Below, one piece after another: positions 17,795 to 26,490 of a stretch of 64,000 bases of DNA. The notes under the pieces are model-generated. The model was not told where the DNA came from. It did not search any database and worked only from the letters and a program-made list of their open reading frames with translations. Source of the DNA: Nocardia pseudovaccinii NBRC 100343 (lineage in GTDB: Bacteria > Actinomycetota > Actinomycetes > Mycobacteriales > Mycobacteriaceae). Within the stretch, counting starts at the first letter, position 1; each line of letters begins with the position of its first letter. The DNA lies in the NCBI RefSeq assembly GCF_001613225.1, contig NZ_BDBY01000034.1, positions 175,060-239,059 on the forward strand. Reading direction: 5' to 3'. Made by a program: the position numbers and the translations under genes.

Positions 17795-18691
17795 ATGAAC
17801 CTCATGAGCGCAAGGACACTCGATCGACTCCGGAAGGATCTGCAAGAGTATGCGCGCCTGGCCGAGGTTCGCTACGACCCCGCGATCGCGGATCCGGTGC
17901 TGGAAACCCTCGCTGAGCTGTGGACCAGCTCCGTCGTCGGCGTGCGCACCACCACGCATCCGGTGCGTGAGCGCGACGTCAACGCCCGGGTGATGCACCG
18001 GGGCGGGCCGACCGAGCTCATCGAGAAGCTCTGTGCCGCAGGACTTCTCACCTACACCGGACATCCGATGGAGCAGTTGCTCGCCGAGATCGCGGCCGAG
18101 GTTCCGGTCAATTCGGGTGTCGATCTCGCCCTGGCCGGTGGGGTGCAGAAGATCTGGTTGGTCTTTCCCGAATTGCTCAGCGTGGAGCGGGTTCTCGGCT
18201 TCGCCGGGATTCCGGAGTCGGCACGTGCGCACGCCGACCATCTGTCCCGATATGGCGGCCGAATCGGGATTCTCGCAGTAGATTTCGACGCCCGCACGAT
18301 GAACCTCTACTCGAACGTCTTCGAGCCCGGCCATCTCGCGCCCGCGGATATCACCGGGATCCTGGCCGAACTCGACTTCACCGCACCGACCGACACCGAA
18401 CTCGCCCTACTCGCCCGCACCTTCAACCTCTACCGCACCTTCTCCTGGACCTCATCGCACATGGAGCGCATCTGCTTCCCGGTGCGCTGCGAACCATCGA
18501 GCTTCCCAACCCATCTCGACCCGGTCCTGGCCCGTTTCGTCGCCGAAGCCCCCTTCGCCGCCCCCGAAACCCGCGGCTTCGTCTTCTACGCCGCCTACGG
18601 CCCCACCGACCGCTACTACAAAGTCCAGGCCGAATACGCGGGCGTCCGCGCCGCCACCTTCCCAGGCGGAACCGCACCCCGCCCGACCTGA
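17795..18691 (+). CDS. ABBA-fold aromatic prenyltransferase (CloQ/NphB family)
   Basis: A 298-residue soluble prenyltransferase of the PT-barrel family, which attaches dimethylallyl or geranyl groups to phenols, naphthoquinones, phenazines or indoles. Family landmarks match NphB in order: TGHPMEQLLAEIAAEVP (NphB has TGHPVDDLLAD), then KIWLVFPE, an RYGG/DFDARTMNLYS segment, a SWTSSHMERICFPVR strand, and a C-terminal YKVQAEY strand. These basic and tyrosine residues line the diphosphate-binding barrel. No ribosome site is clear; ATG at 17795 or 17804. No polyketide or phenazine genes are nearby, so the acceptor is unknown. It may be a free-standing tailoring enzyme. Confidence 0.85.
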   Translation: MNLMSARTLDRLRKDLQEYARLAEVRYDPAIADPVLETLAELWTSSVVGVRTTTHPVRERDVNARVMHRGGPTELIEKLCAAGLLTYTGHPMEQLLAEIAAEVPVNSGVDLALAGGVQKIWLVFPELLSVERVLGFAGIPESARAHADHLSRYGGRIGILAVDFDARTMNLYSNVFEPGHLAPADITGILAELDFTAPTDTELALLARTFNLYRTFSWTSSHMERICFPVRCEPSSFPTHLDPVLARFVAEAPFAAPETRGFVFYAAYGPTDRYYKVQAEYAGVRAATFPGGTAPRPT

Positions 18692-18769
18692 CGAATCTGT
18701 TGCGGGCGGACCGGTCGGACGGCAGCTCGTCTTGCTCTGTTAACCCGATTCCGCTACGGTCCCGCGCTC

Positions 18770-21004
18770 GTGGGAGCAAGCGCGGTAACCGATTCACGAA
18801 GAGACAGATTTATTTGGGGGGCGGTGACCGCGATCGGGGTGATCGCCGGATATCTGGCGGTGTTGCTGGCGAACGCCAGGCATTACTACACCGACGACAC
18901 CGAAGCGCAGTACGCGCCCATGTGGGTCGAACTCGGCACGCGGCTGCGGGAGGGACGTTTTCCCGCGCTCGTGCCGACGGAATGGATGTCGGGCAACTAC
19001 TCCCTCGAAGAGGCCGGGCTCTACAACCCGCCCCAATTGCTGATCTATCTGCTCGCCCCATCGATGGACAACCTCGCGGTGTACGCAACGGCGGTCAAGC
19101 TGGTCTTCTCGATAATCGCCGCCCTCGGCGTATTCCGGATCTGTCGGGCCTACGGCGCGCGGTCGCAGTGGGCGGCGGTCGCCGGTGTCGCGTTTCCATT
19201 GAGCGGCTGGTTCCTGTTCTTCGACCAAGCCAGCTGGATGACCTCGCACACCGGCACCGCGTGGCTGGTGCACGCGTGGGCATCGGCGGTGCACTACGCG
19301 CGCGGCCGCAGCGGACCGATACCGGTCTTCGTTTTCCTGTACCTGGCACTGACCATCCAATATGCCTTTCCCGCAGTCGAATCCGGGTTGATAATCGCGA
19401 TGGTGGCGATCGGCGAGATCATTTATCAACGACGCTGGGCGCCCTCGGCGCGACTCGCACTGGCGGCCGGTTGTGCCGTGCTCGCCGCCGCGGCGGCCAA
19501 CCTGCCCGGAATTCTGTCCTCGCAGGCGACCTGGCGTGGCAGCGCACACATCCACAATGATCCGTTCCTGACGGTCCCGTGGTCGGAGTCGTTGAACGCC
19601 AGCCTGCCCAGCACCACACCGGCATTCACCGCGTGGTGGGGACACGTCCAGCCGTTGCCGATGGTCTACATCGCATGGTTCCTGATTCCGGCGCTGGCCT
19701 TCATCGACTGGAAGGCGGCCGCGCAGGCGGCATGCGATCTCAGCGGCGTCGCGTTGTTCGCGACCGCGGTGCTGATGTGGACCGCGGGCCCCGGCGCGAT
19801 CGGCCCGCTGCGCTGGCCCGCCAGAGTGCTGCCGATGCTCGCCATCGCGCTGCTCGTACTGGTCTGTGTATTGCTCAGTCGCTATGGCAGTTTCGCGTCA
19901 TGGCAGCGCCGCGGCACCGCCGCCGCCGTCTTGCTCGGGCTGCTGTTCGCGCGGTCGGTCTCGGCCGCGCCCGCGCTGGTGGTGCGCCATCTGCTCGCCG
20001 TCGTAGTAGTCGCCGCGATCGGCGCGGTGGTGGTGTGGCTCGCCTACACCAGGCGCACCGCGCTCGCCTGCGGGCTGTCCATCGCGGCGATGTTCCCGAT
20101 CGCTTACGCCCAGGTGCGTGGCGCGCCGCCGACTCCGATGTCCTACGAATTCCCGGAGCGGCGTTCGGCGATGGCCGCCGCCTTCCCCGACTTCGACGGC
20201 GTCACACTGCAACTCGCCGATCGGGTGCTGGTGCACCCGGATGACCGGAGCCTGTCCGGCGCGTATGGATCGCTGGCCATCGGCAGCTACGCCAAGAATG
20301 TCGGCCTCGACTACGTCACCGGCTACACCCCCATCGGCCACGCCGCGTTCAGCGCGCTGCTGTGCCTCGCCTGGGACGGCAGCACCTGCCCGGACGCCTA
20401 CCGACGCGCCTTCGCCACCGAACCGTCAACGGGCAGAACGATTGTCGACCTGATGAAGGTGGATCGGGTGGTGCTGCAACGCGCTCAGTATCCCGACGAG
20501 CGCGACCGGCCCGCGCCGCCCGGCTGGAAGTGGGTCGACTACCCGGGCCACGAACGCTTCATCTGGGTGCTCGAGCGGGAAAACGGTCTGCTGTCCACGC
20601 GCAACGGCGTGGTCGCCGACGCCAGGGGCGTGTTCGCCTCGTCCGCAACGAGCGACGATCTGACAAACCATATCCGGGTCACCTCGGTCGCGGGCGGCCG
20701 AGTCGTCTTCGCCCGCCTCGCCTGGCCCGGTTATCGAATCACGCTGAACGGCAGTGAAATACCGACGCGCGAGGTCGCGGGCAGCTTCCTTGCCGCCGAC
20801 ATCCCAGCGGGCACCACAGCCGCCGACCTCACCGTCAGCTGGCGCCCGCCGGGTTGGGAAATCAGCACCGCGACCACGGCGGGCGGCCTCGCTGGAATCG
20901 GTCTGCTCCAGTTGACCCATCAGCGCCTGCGCCGCCGCGACGCGATCACCGCGACCGACCGGTCCGCGGCGGAAGACCGGCAACTGGTCACCGTCAGCGT
21001 GTGA
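18770..21004 (+). CDS. Large multi-pass membrane protein, YfhO/GT-C-like
   Basis: A 744-residue integral membrane protein. About 11-12 hydrophobic helices fill residues 15-460, starting with GAVTAIGVIAGYLAVLLAN; an acidic loop just after helix 1 (YYTDDTEAQYAP) fits the first extracytoplasmic loop acid of GT-C glycosyltransferases. Residues 480-700 form a soluble domain ending in a beta-sandwich (GRVVFARLAWPGYRITLNGS), then a last helix. This layout matches YfhO-type proteins, which add sugars to lipid-linked wall polymers in other bacteria. GTG start. Substrate is unknown. Confidence 0.8.
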   Translation: MGASAVTDSRRDRFIWGAVTAIGVIAGYLAVLLANARHYYTDDTEAQYAPMWVELGTRLREGRFPALVPTEWMSGNYSLEEAGLYNPPQLLIYLLAPSMDNLAVYATAVKLVFSIIAALGVFRICRAYGARSQWAAVAGVAFPLSGWFLFFDQASWMTSHTGTAWLVHAWASAVHYARGRSGPIPVFVFLYLALTIQYAFPAVESGLIIAMVAIGEIIYQRRWAPSARLALAAGCAVLAAAAANLPGILSSQATWRGSAHIHNDPFLTVPWSESLNASLPSTTPAFTAWWGHVQPLPMVYIAWFLIPALAFIDWKAAAQAACDLSGVALFATAVLMWTAGPGAIGPLRWPARVLPMLAIALLVLVCVLLSRYGSFASWQRRGTAAAVLLGLLFARSVSAAPALVVRHLLAVVVVAAIGAVVVWLAYTRRTALACGLSIAAMFPIAYAQVRGAPPTPMSYEFPERRSAMAAAFPDFDGVTLQLADRVLVHPDDRSLSGAYGSLAIGSYAKNVGLDYVTGYTPIGHAAFSALLCLAWDGSTCPDAYRRAFATEPSTGRTIVDLMKVDRVVLQRAQYPDERDRPAPPGWKWVDYPGHERFIWVLERENGLLSTRNGVVADARGVFASSATSDDLTNHIRVTSVAGGRVVFARLAWPGYRITLNGSEIPTREVAGSFLAADIPAGTTAADLTVSWRPPGWEISTATTAGGLAGIGLLQLTHQRLRRRDAITATDRSAAEDRQLVTVSV

Positions 21005-21058
21005 AGTCCCTCATCGGCATCCACGAACACCGCGACGCTCCCGAGTCGGTCGCAGCCC

Positions 21059-21580
21059 TCAGCTCGCGATCTCGGTGATCTCCCGGTGCGGATGCAGGCT
21101 GCGGAACTTGCTGCCGTGGAAGATCAGTGGTTCGGCCTCGGCGCGGGCGGCGAGCCGGTTGATCCGCAGGATGACCACCGTATGGTCGCCCGCGGGGATG
21201 CGGGCTTCGACCGCGCCCTCGATCCACGCCGTCGCACCGTCGATGAAGATCGCATCGGCCGCGCCGCGGTGCACATCCACATTGTGGAAGCGGTTGCCGT
21301 TGCGGTTGCTCAGTGCCCGAGCCGCGTGTTCCTGGTCGGTGCCGAGCAGGCTCAGCCCGAGGTGCGTGGCGGTATCCAGTTTCGGCCACGTCGCCGAGCT
21401 GTTCTGCACGCAGAACGACACCAGTGGCGGGTCCAGCGAGACCGGAACGAAGGTGCTCACCGCCAAACCGTATGGCGTACCTTCGATTTCGGCGCATACC
21501 GCGACGACACCGCTGGGAAAGCTGGCGAAGACACGACGTAGGCCGGAGCCGCCGGACGGAAATTCGAAGAGCTCATGCAT
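21059..21580 (-). CDS. Flavin reductase family protein (HpaC/StyB type)
   Basis: A 173-residue NAD(P)H:flavin oxidoreductase that supplies reduced FMN or FAD to a two-component monooxygenase. Typical features are RRVFASFPSGVVAVCAEI, then FVPVSLDPPLVSFCVQNSS and the FHGSKFRSL end. It overlaps the next gene's 3' end by 8 bp and is the last gene of a minus-strand run with SfnG and a StyA-like enzyme, either of which could use its product. Confidence 0.92.
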   Translation of the reverse strand: MHELFEFPSGGSGLRRVFASFPSGVVAVCAEIEGTPYGLAVSTFVPVSLDPPLVSFCVQNSSATWPKLDTATHLGLSLLGTDQEHAARALSNRNGNRFHNVDVHRGAADAIFIDGATAWIEGAVEARIPAGDHTVVILRINRLAARAEAEPLIFHGSKFRSLHPHREITEIAS

Positions 21581-22082
21581 GATCGGCCACTTTCGAGGCG
21601 AGAGCCGCGGCGACCGGGCGCCAGCGTTCGGTGTAGCGCTCGATGGCGCCGTCTTCGGAAAATGTGCTGTCCGACAGGTAGAGGCCGGGCAGTGCCGCCG
21701 TCGCGCCGAGTTCGACCAGCACCGGCTTGAGCAGCAGATCCGGGGCGAGTGCGTGCGCCGGGCCCGCGCCGAGCATGAGCGGGACCGTCACCACATCGGC
21801 CAGTCCGGTGCCGCCGTCGAACTGTTCGAGGAACAGCTTCAACAGACCGGTGTAGGTGGCCTTGAAGGTGGGACTTGCGAAGACCACCAGCTCCGAATCA
21901 GCCACTGCGCGAACGGCGGCCGCGACCTCGGGATCACCCCAGGACAGCAGGCTCGCGCCGAAGGAGACCAGATCGATCACCTCCGGTTCCACGTCCGGAC
22001 GTAATCCCGCGGCGACCAGCGTCGCCGCGGTCAGGGTACGAGAGGCTGGCTTCGGATTCCCGACGACGACGGTAATTGTCAC
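21573..22082 (-). CDS. NAD(P)H-dependent FMN reductase (SsuE/MsuE type)
   Basis: A 169-residue flavodoxin-fold reductase making FMNH2 for sulfonate and sulfone monooxygenases. It opens VTITVVVGNPKPASRT (the FMN-phosphate loop) and has FASPTFKATYTGLLKLFLEQ, a family signature. GTG at 22082 follows AGGAGAGGATACGGAA and fits the family; the longer frame upstream does not. It overlaps the downstream flavin reductase by 8 bp. Placed directly after the SfnB and SfnG genes. Confidence 0.93.
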   Translation of the reverse strand: MTITVVVGNPKPASRTLTAATLVAAGLRPDVEPEVIDLVSFGASLLSWGDPEVAAAVRAVADSELVVFASPTFKATYTGLLKLFLEQFDGGTGLADVVTVPLMLGAGPAHALAPDLLLKPVLVELGATAALPGLYLSDSTFSEDGAIERYTERWRPVAAALASKVADHA

Positions 22083-22105
22083 TTCCGTATCCTCTCCTCG
22101 CTCGA

Positions 22106-23314
22106 TCAGATCACGCCGTGCAACGGTGGCGCGGTCTCGTGCAGTAATGCCCGGCCGATGTGCTGATATTTCCACCGGACCGGGTCGTGCAACGTGTGGG
22201 TTCGGGCATTGCGCCAGAAGTGATGCAGGTTCAGATCAGCTGCGGCACTGCGTGTTCCGCCGACCTCGAACAATGCGGCCGATACCTCGTTGGCCGCGCG
22301 ATCGGCGGCCACCTTGGCCGTTGCCACGGCAAGTGATGCGGGAGCGACGAATTCGGCGTCACGAATCGCGGCGTCGACGGCCACACCGGCGGCGGTGAGC
22401 GTGGCCTCGGCGGAAGTCACGGCTACCGACAGCTCACCGAAACGCTGGATCAGCAGCGGGTCATCGATCGCCCTTTCGGCACCGGATTCGAACCACGGCC
22501 GACTCGAGGTGCGCACGAACTCCGTTGCGGCACCGAGTGCACCACGGGCGATGCCGGTGTCGATCGCCGCATGCAGCAGTTGGGCATAGGCACCGTATCC
22601 GGTGGGCGCGTGCACCGCCGCCGAACGGGCGATCAATTGATCTCGTTCGACGAGCACCTCAGCGAATTCGATGGTTCCGCTACCGGTGGTGCGCTGACCG
22701 ATGCCGTTCCAGTCGTCGATGATTCGCACGCCCGGAGTATCAGCCGGTAGATACGCGATGTACTCCCCCGCAGGCAGTCCGCTGTGCCCCTGCGGATCGT
22801 CCAACCGGGTGAGCACCGCGAGCAGATCCGCGAAAAGTGAACCTGTACAGTAGAACTTGACGCCATCGATGCGGAATCGATTGCCCACCGGCCGCACTGT
22901 CGTCGCGATATCGGCGACAGTCGCGGTGCCACGTTCGGACTGCGCATTGGCAATCCGAGCACCCGCCAGCGCCTGCCCGAAGTAGCGCGTCTGCTGATCA
23001 GCGGCACCCGCCAGCCGCAACAGGTTCAGGTATATGAAGTGGCTGTGTGGAATCTGCGCGATATTCGGATCCGCGGCCGCCAGAATCCGCACCACCTCCG
23101 CCACCGCACTCGGCGCCAGATCCACGCCCCCGAAGTCCGCGGGCACGGTTATCGCGAGCAACCCACTCGCCGCGAGTCGATCCACCTCGGCGAAGGGCAG
23201 CTCGCGGCCGAGATCGCGGGCCGCCGCGCCGACGGCGAACTCCGAAGCAAGCTGTGCCGCAACCGAATACGCGTGTGCTGCGGACTCGATCCGATCGGCG
23301 GCGACGGCGGTCAT
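22106..23314 (-). CDS. sfnB: SfnB/DszC-type acyl-CoA-dehydrogenase-fold flavoprotein
   Basis: A 402-residue acyl-CoA dehydrogenase-fold protein of the sulfur-acquisition subgroup. FMNH2-dependent relatives (DszC) oxidise sulfur in thiophenes and sulfoxides. Motifs: VPADFGGVDLAPSAVAEVVR, an RIDGVKFYCTGSLFADLL strand, then IIDDWNGIGQRTTGSGT, and the terminal HHFWRNARTHTLHDPVRWKY shared with DszC. ATG at 23314 overlaps the sfnG stop (ATGA). Substrate could be an alkyl sulfoxide or sulfone; SfnB itself is not biochemically settled. Confidence 0.88.
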   Translation of the reverse strand: MTAVAADRIESAAHAYSVAAQLASEFAVGAAARDLGRELPFAEVDRLAASGLLAITVPADFGGVDLAPSAVAEVVRILAAADPNIAQIPHSHFIYLNLLRLAGAADQQTRYFGQALAGARIANAQSERGTATVADIATTVRPVGNRFRIDGVKFYCTGSLFADLLAVLTRLDDPQGHSGLPAGEYIAYLPADTPGVRIIDDWNGIGQRTTGSGTIEFAEVLVERDQLIARSAAVHAPTGYGAYAQLLHAAIDTGIARGALGAATEFVRTSSRPWFESGAERAIDDPLLIQRFGELSVAVTSAEATLTAAGVAVDAAIRDAEFVAPASLAVATAKVAADRAANEVSAALFEVGGTRSAAADLNLHHFWRNARTHTLHDPVRWKYQHIGRALLHETAPPLHGVI

Positions 23315-24378
23315 CAGTGCCCCACAGTGGCGGGTGTGCGTGCGGCCTCCAGTTCGCGGACCAGTGGCAGCACCTTCGCGCCGAAGTACTCGACCTCCTC
23401 CTGGAAGTGCAGGAAACCGGCCAGAATCAGGTCGACACCGCGTTCCTTGTAGGCGACGATGCGCTCGGCGACCTGTTCGGGTGTGCCGATCAGCTTGGTG
23501 CGGAATCCGTCGTTGTACTGCACGAGATCTTCGAACGTCGAATCCGCCCACATCCCCTTGCGGTCTTTCGTGGACGCACCGGCCTGCTGCACCGCGTCCC
23601 GGAAGCCTTCCACCGCGGGCTTGTTCGCCTTCTCGATGATTTCGCGCAGGGTGTCGCGCGCTTCCTTCTCGGTGTCGCGGGCGATGGTGCGCAGTTCATC
23701 CAATTGTTCGGTGACGCCGTCGAAATCCTTGCCGTTGGAGAAGTACCAGTCGGCGTAGCGACCACCATTGCGGCGCGCCGCCGTCGAGTTCCCACCCTGG
23801 AACAGTTCGGGGTTCGGACGTTCGGGGGTGTTCAGCGGCTTCGGCTTCAGCGTGAAATCGCGGATGCGGTAGAAATCGCCGCCGTAGTTGACATCATCCT
23901 CTGTCCAGATCTTGCGGATCACCTCGAGGAATTCGGCGCTGCGCCGGTACCGTTCGTCGTGCTCGAGCCATGGCTCGCCGAGTGCGGTGAATTCCCCTGC
24001 GAACCAACCGGATACGACGTTGATGGCGAAGCGGCCATTGGAGAGGTGATCGGCGGTGGCGCCGAATTTGGCCAGCACGGCCGGATGCCAGAGTCCGGGA
24101 TGGATCGCGGCGATGACCTTCAGCCGCTCGGTGGCACCGAGCAGCGCGAGGCTGAATGAAGTCGATTCGTGCTGGTATTCCGCACCGTAGGAGGCGGTGT
24201 AGCGGACCTGGGACAGCGCGTAATCGAAACCGCTGTGCTCCGCGGTTTGCGCCAACTTCTTGTTGTACTCGAAGTCCCAGCTGGTGCGCTGTTCGATATC
24301 GCTGGTGACCAGCCCCCCGCTGACATTCGGCACCCAGTAGGCGAACCGGATCTGATCGGCGATGTGCTCTGTGGTCAT
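23314..24378 (-). CDS. sfnG: Dimethylsulfone monooxygenase SfnG
   Basis: A 354-residue bacterial-luciferase-like FMNH2-dependent monooxygenase. The N-terminus matches SfnG closely: IRFAYWVPNVSGGLVTSDIE, then FDYALSQVRYTASYGAEYQH and AINVVSGWFAGEFTALGE. SfnG cleaves dimethylsulfone to methanesulfinate and formaldehyde, giving sulfur under starvation. ATG at 24378 has GGAG 7 bp upstream. Overlaps sfnB as ATGA, and FMN reductases follow in the same run, a consistent two-component system. Confidence 0.93.
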   Translation of the reverse strand: MTTEHIADQIRFAYWVPNVSGGLVTSDIEQRTSWDFEYNKKLAQTAEHSGFDYALSQVRYTASYGAEYQHESTSFSLALLGATERLKVIAAIHPGLWHPAVLAKFGATADHLSNGRFAINVVSGWFAGEFTALGEPWLEHDERYRRSAEFLEVIRKIWTEDDVNYGGDFYRIRDFTLKPKPLNTPERPNPELFQGGNSTAARRNGGRYADWYFSNGKDFDGVTEQLDELRTIARDTEKEARDTLREIIEKANKPAVEGFRDAVQQAGASTKDRKGMWADSTFEDLVQYNDGFRTKLIGTPEQVAERIVAYKERGVDLILAGFLHFQEEVEYFGAKVLPLVRELEAARTPATVGH

Positions 24379-24506
24379 GCTTACTCCATTGGTGTCGGGG
24401 AACCGTCTATCGCCAGGAAGGGGCGCACCATGCGCCCCTTCCACTCCAGCACCGCAAGCCCACCGGCAGGAGGGTTTGAATCTGTGCGATCGGATCGGTG
24501 TAGCGA

Positions 24507-25889
24507 TCAGGCGTTGGCGAGGCTGTATCCGGATCGGCTGAACCGACCGGCCGGAGTGAACCGTCCGAGCAGTGCCGCCGCATCCTCGCCGGTGATCCGA
24601 GTGATGAATTCGGCGGCCGCGTCGAGCGAATCGACACCGAGGAAAGGCTGCGGGCGGTGCAGCAGCCCGACGAGCGCACTCGCGAAGCGCGGTTCGACCG
24701 CGGCCGCGGCGAAGAGCTGATTGCCGATATCCGCCAATTCCGGATCGCCGAGGAACAATCGGGTGACCTTATTCGCCGCATCTCCGCGCGCGGCCAGGAA
24801 TGCCGCGTACTGCGCGCCGATCCAGTCCTCGTCGAACGGACCCTCGTGCACGGCGGCCGCCGCGACCAGTCGCTGCGCCTGGATCAGCCCGCTCTGCGCA
24901 CCCTGCCCCGCGATCGGGTCGTAGGCAACCGAGGTGTCGCCGAGCGAGGCCACCACATGGCCACCGGCAGTGCGCCCGACTCCGGACCGGACCACCGGCC
25001 GGACCGCACCTTTGAGCCAGGAATGCGGATCCTCTGTGATCACCCGGGTTTCGAGCACCTCGGGCAGATCCCAATCGATGAAATCGCGGTACAGATCCTG
25101 CACGATCCGATGCGCCGATTCGGCTGAATCCGCTGCGGCGAACCGGCTTTCCCATTCGCTGCCCGGCCGCGCCCAGCCGAGGAACGCCCAGCTCGGGCCC
25201 ACGTCCTTGTGTAGATACGGCCCCCACCAGCCCTCGCCTTGCTCGGCGAAGATGGAGAAGCCGCTGTGCGCGCCACCGGCTCGGCTGCGGTGCGCGAAAA
25301 CGCTTTCGTCGTGGCCGATCCCGGTCACGGTGACGGTGAGCAGCGACCGTTGCGGTGCGTCGTACGGTGTGCGTGTCCGGTCGATCGCGAAAAGGTCGGA
25401 CAGGCCGCCGCGTCCGGTGGCGACCAGCGTGAGATCGGCGGTCGCGGCAATGGCGTCGAGTTTGTCGGGGGTTACCTGCTCGACGACGAAACGTCCGCCG
25501 CGTTCCAGGAACGCGGTCAGCCGTTCGTCGGCCTTCAAACGGGTATCGACCGCGACTCCAGCATATCCGTCGAAATGACCGTCGAATTGGATCAATTCCT
25601 CGCGCTCGGGTCCGGCGATGCGGACGCTGAGCCCGGTATGCCGGGGCGCGCGGCCGGTGTAGGTATCCAGGCCGAGTGCGGATTCGGCTTGTTGGGTCTC
25701 CCCGAATTCGAGCGCGGTACCGGTGGCCGGTACATCGTCGCGCAACGAACGCTGATCGCGGTCGCTGTAGAGCGTGACGTCGAATCCGGCGTCGAGTAAT
25801 CCTAGTGCCGCAGTGACGCCGGTTTGACCGGCGCCGATTACCGCGGCCGAACGTGTGGAGCGGGAATTCTGCGATGTCATGCCAATCAT
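24507..25889 (-). CDS. StyA-like FAD-dependent monooxygenase
   Basis: A 460-residue flavoprotein of the styrene/indole monooxygenase oxygenase group, which takes FADH2 from a separate reductase and epoxidises alkenes or oxidises sulfides to sulfoxides. FAD site AAVIGAGQTGVTAALGLLDA at residues 14-33, ATADLTLVATGRGG in the middle, and a second flavin contact SLGDTSVAYDPIAGQGAQSG. No NAD(P)H domain. The HpaC/StyB-type reductase at 21059 is the obvious partner. A second Met three codons in (MTSQNS) is possible. In this sulfur setting, sulfoxidation is a reasonable alternative to epoxidation. Confidence 0.83.
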   Translation of the reverse strand: MIGMTSQNSRSTRSAAVIGAGQTGVTAALGLLDAGFDVTLYSDRDQRSLRDDVPATGTALEFGETQQAESALGLDTYTGRAPRHTGLSVRIAGPEREELIQFDGHFDGYAGVAVDTRLKADERLTAFLERGGRFVVEQVTPDKLDAIAATADLTLVATGRGGLSDLFAIDRTRTPYDAPQRSLLTVTVTGIGHDESVFAHRSRAGGAHSGFSIFAEQGEGWWGPYLHKDVGPSWAFLGWARPGSEWESRFAAADSAESAHRIVQDLYRDFIDWDLPEVLETRVITEDPHSWLKGAVRPVVRSGVGRTAGGHVVASLGDTSVAYDPIAGQGAQSGLIQAQRLVAAAAVHEGPFDEDWIGAQYAAFLAARGDAANKVTRLFLGDPELADIGNQLFAAAAVEPRFASALVGLLHRPQPFLGVDSLDAAAEFITRITGEDAAALLGRFTPAGRFSRSGYSLANA

Positions 25890-26004
25890 GGTCCGTCCAG
25901 GGCCGCGTAGATTGCAGTGTTGCGATCATCGAGAATCAATGGGGTGACGTGGAATTCGCGATCGCAGTGCGCGCCACCGGTCGTGGCCGTTCTAGGATTC
26001 GGCC

Positions 26005-26490
26005 ATGTCGTTCACTGTTTCCGAACTGACCGGTGACCGGTCCGAACAGTACCGTCAGCTCGTCGCACAAGTCGAGGCGCTGGTCGCGGGCGAGACCGAC
26101 CGGATCGCGAATGCCGCGAATCTGGCCGCGCTCGTCTTCCATGCGCTCACCGAGGTGAATTGGGTCGGATTCTATTTCTACGACGGACAGAAATTGGTCG
26201 TCGGACCATTCCAGGGCAAACCGGCCTGCGTGCGCATCGCCATCGGCAAGGGTGTCTGCGGTACCGCCGCCGAGACCCGGGAAACGCAACTGGTGCCCGA
26301 CGTACACACATTCCCAGGCCATATCGCCTGCGATGCCGATACTCGCTCGGAAATCGTGGTTCCGTTGGTGCGTGACGATGCCCTCGTCGGCGTCTTCGAT
26401 CTCGACAGTCCGCAACCCAACCGCTTCGACGATATCGACAGGGAAGGCCTGGAATCCATCGCCCAGGCCTTCCTGAATTCGCTCGATTAA
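26005..26490 (+). CDS. Free methionine-(R)-sulfoxide reductase (GAF-fold)
   Basis: A 161-residue GAF-fold fRMsr, reducing free methionine-R-sulfoxide with thioredoxin. The three conserved cysteines are present: FQGKPACVRIAIGKGVCGTA and GHIACDADTRSEIVVPL. The family opening is also typical (NLAALVFHALTEVNWVGFYF). Length is normal. AGGA precedes the ATG. Its 3' end overlaps that of the convergent DszA-like gene by 4 bp. It salvages oxidised methionine, a job close to the surrounding sulfur genes. Confidence 0.94.
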   Translation: MSFTVSELTGDRSEQYRQLVAQVEALVAGETDRIANAANLAALVFHALTEVNWVGFYFYDGQKLVVGPFQGKPACVRIAIGKGVCGTAAETRETQLVPDVHTFPGHIACDADTRSEIVVPLVRDDALVGVFDLDSPQPNRFDDIDREGLESIAQAFLNSLD

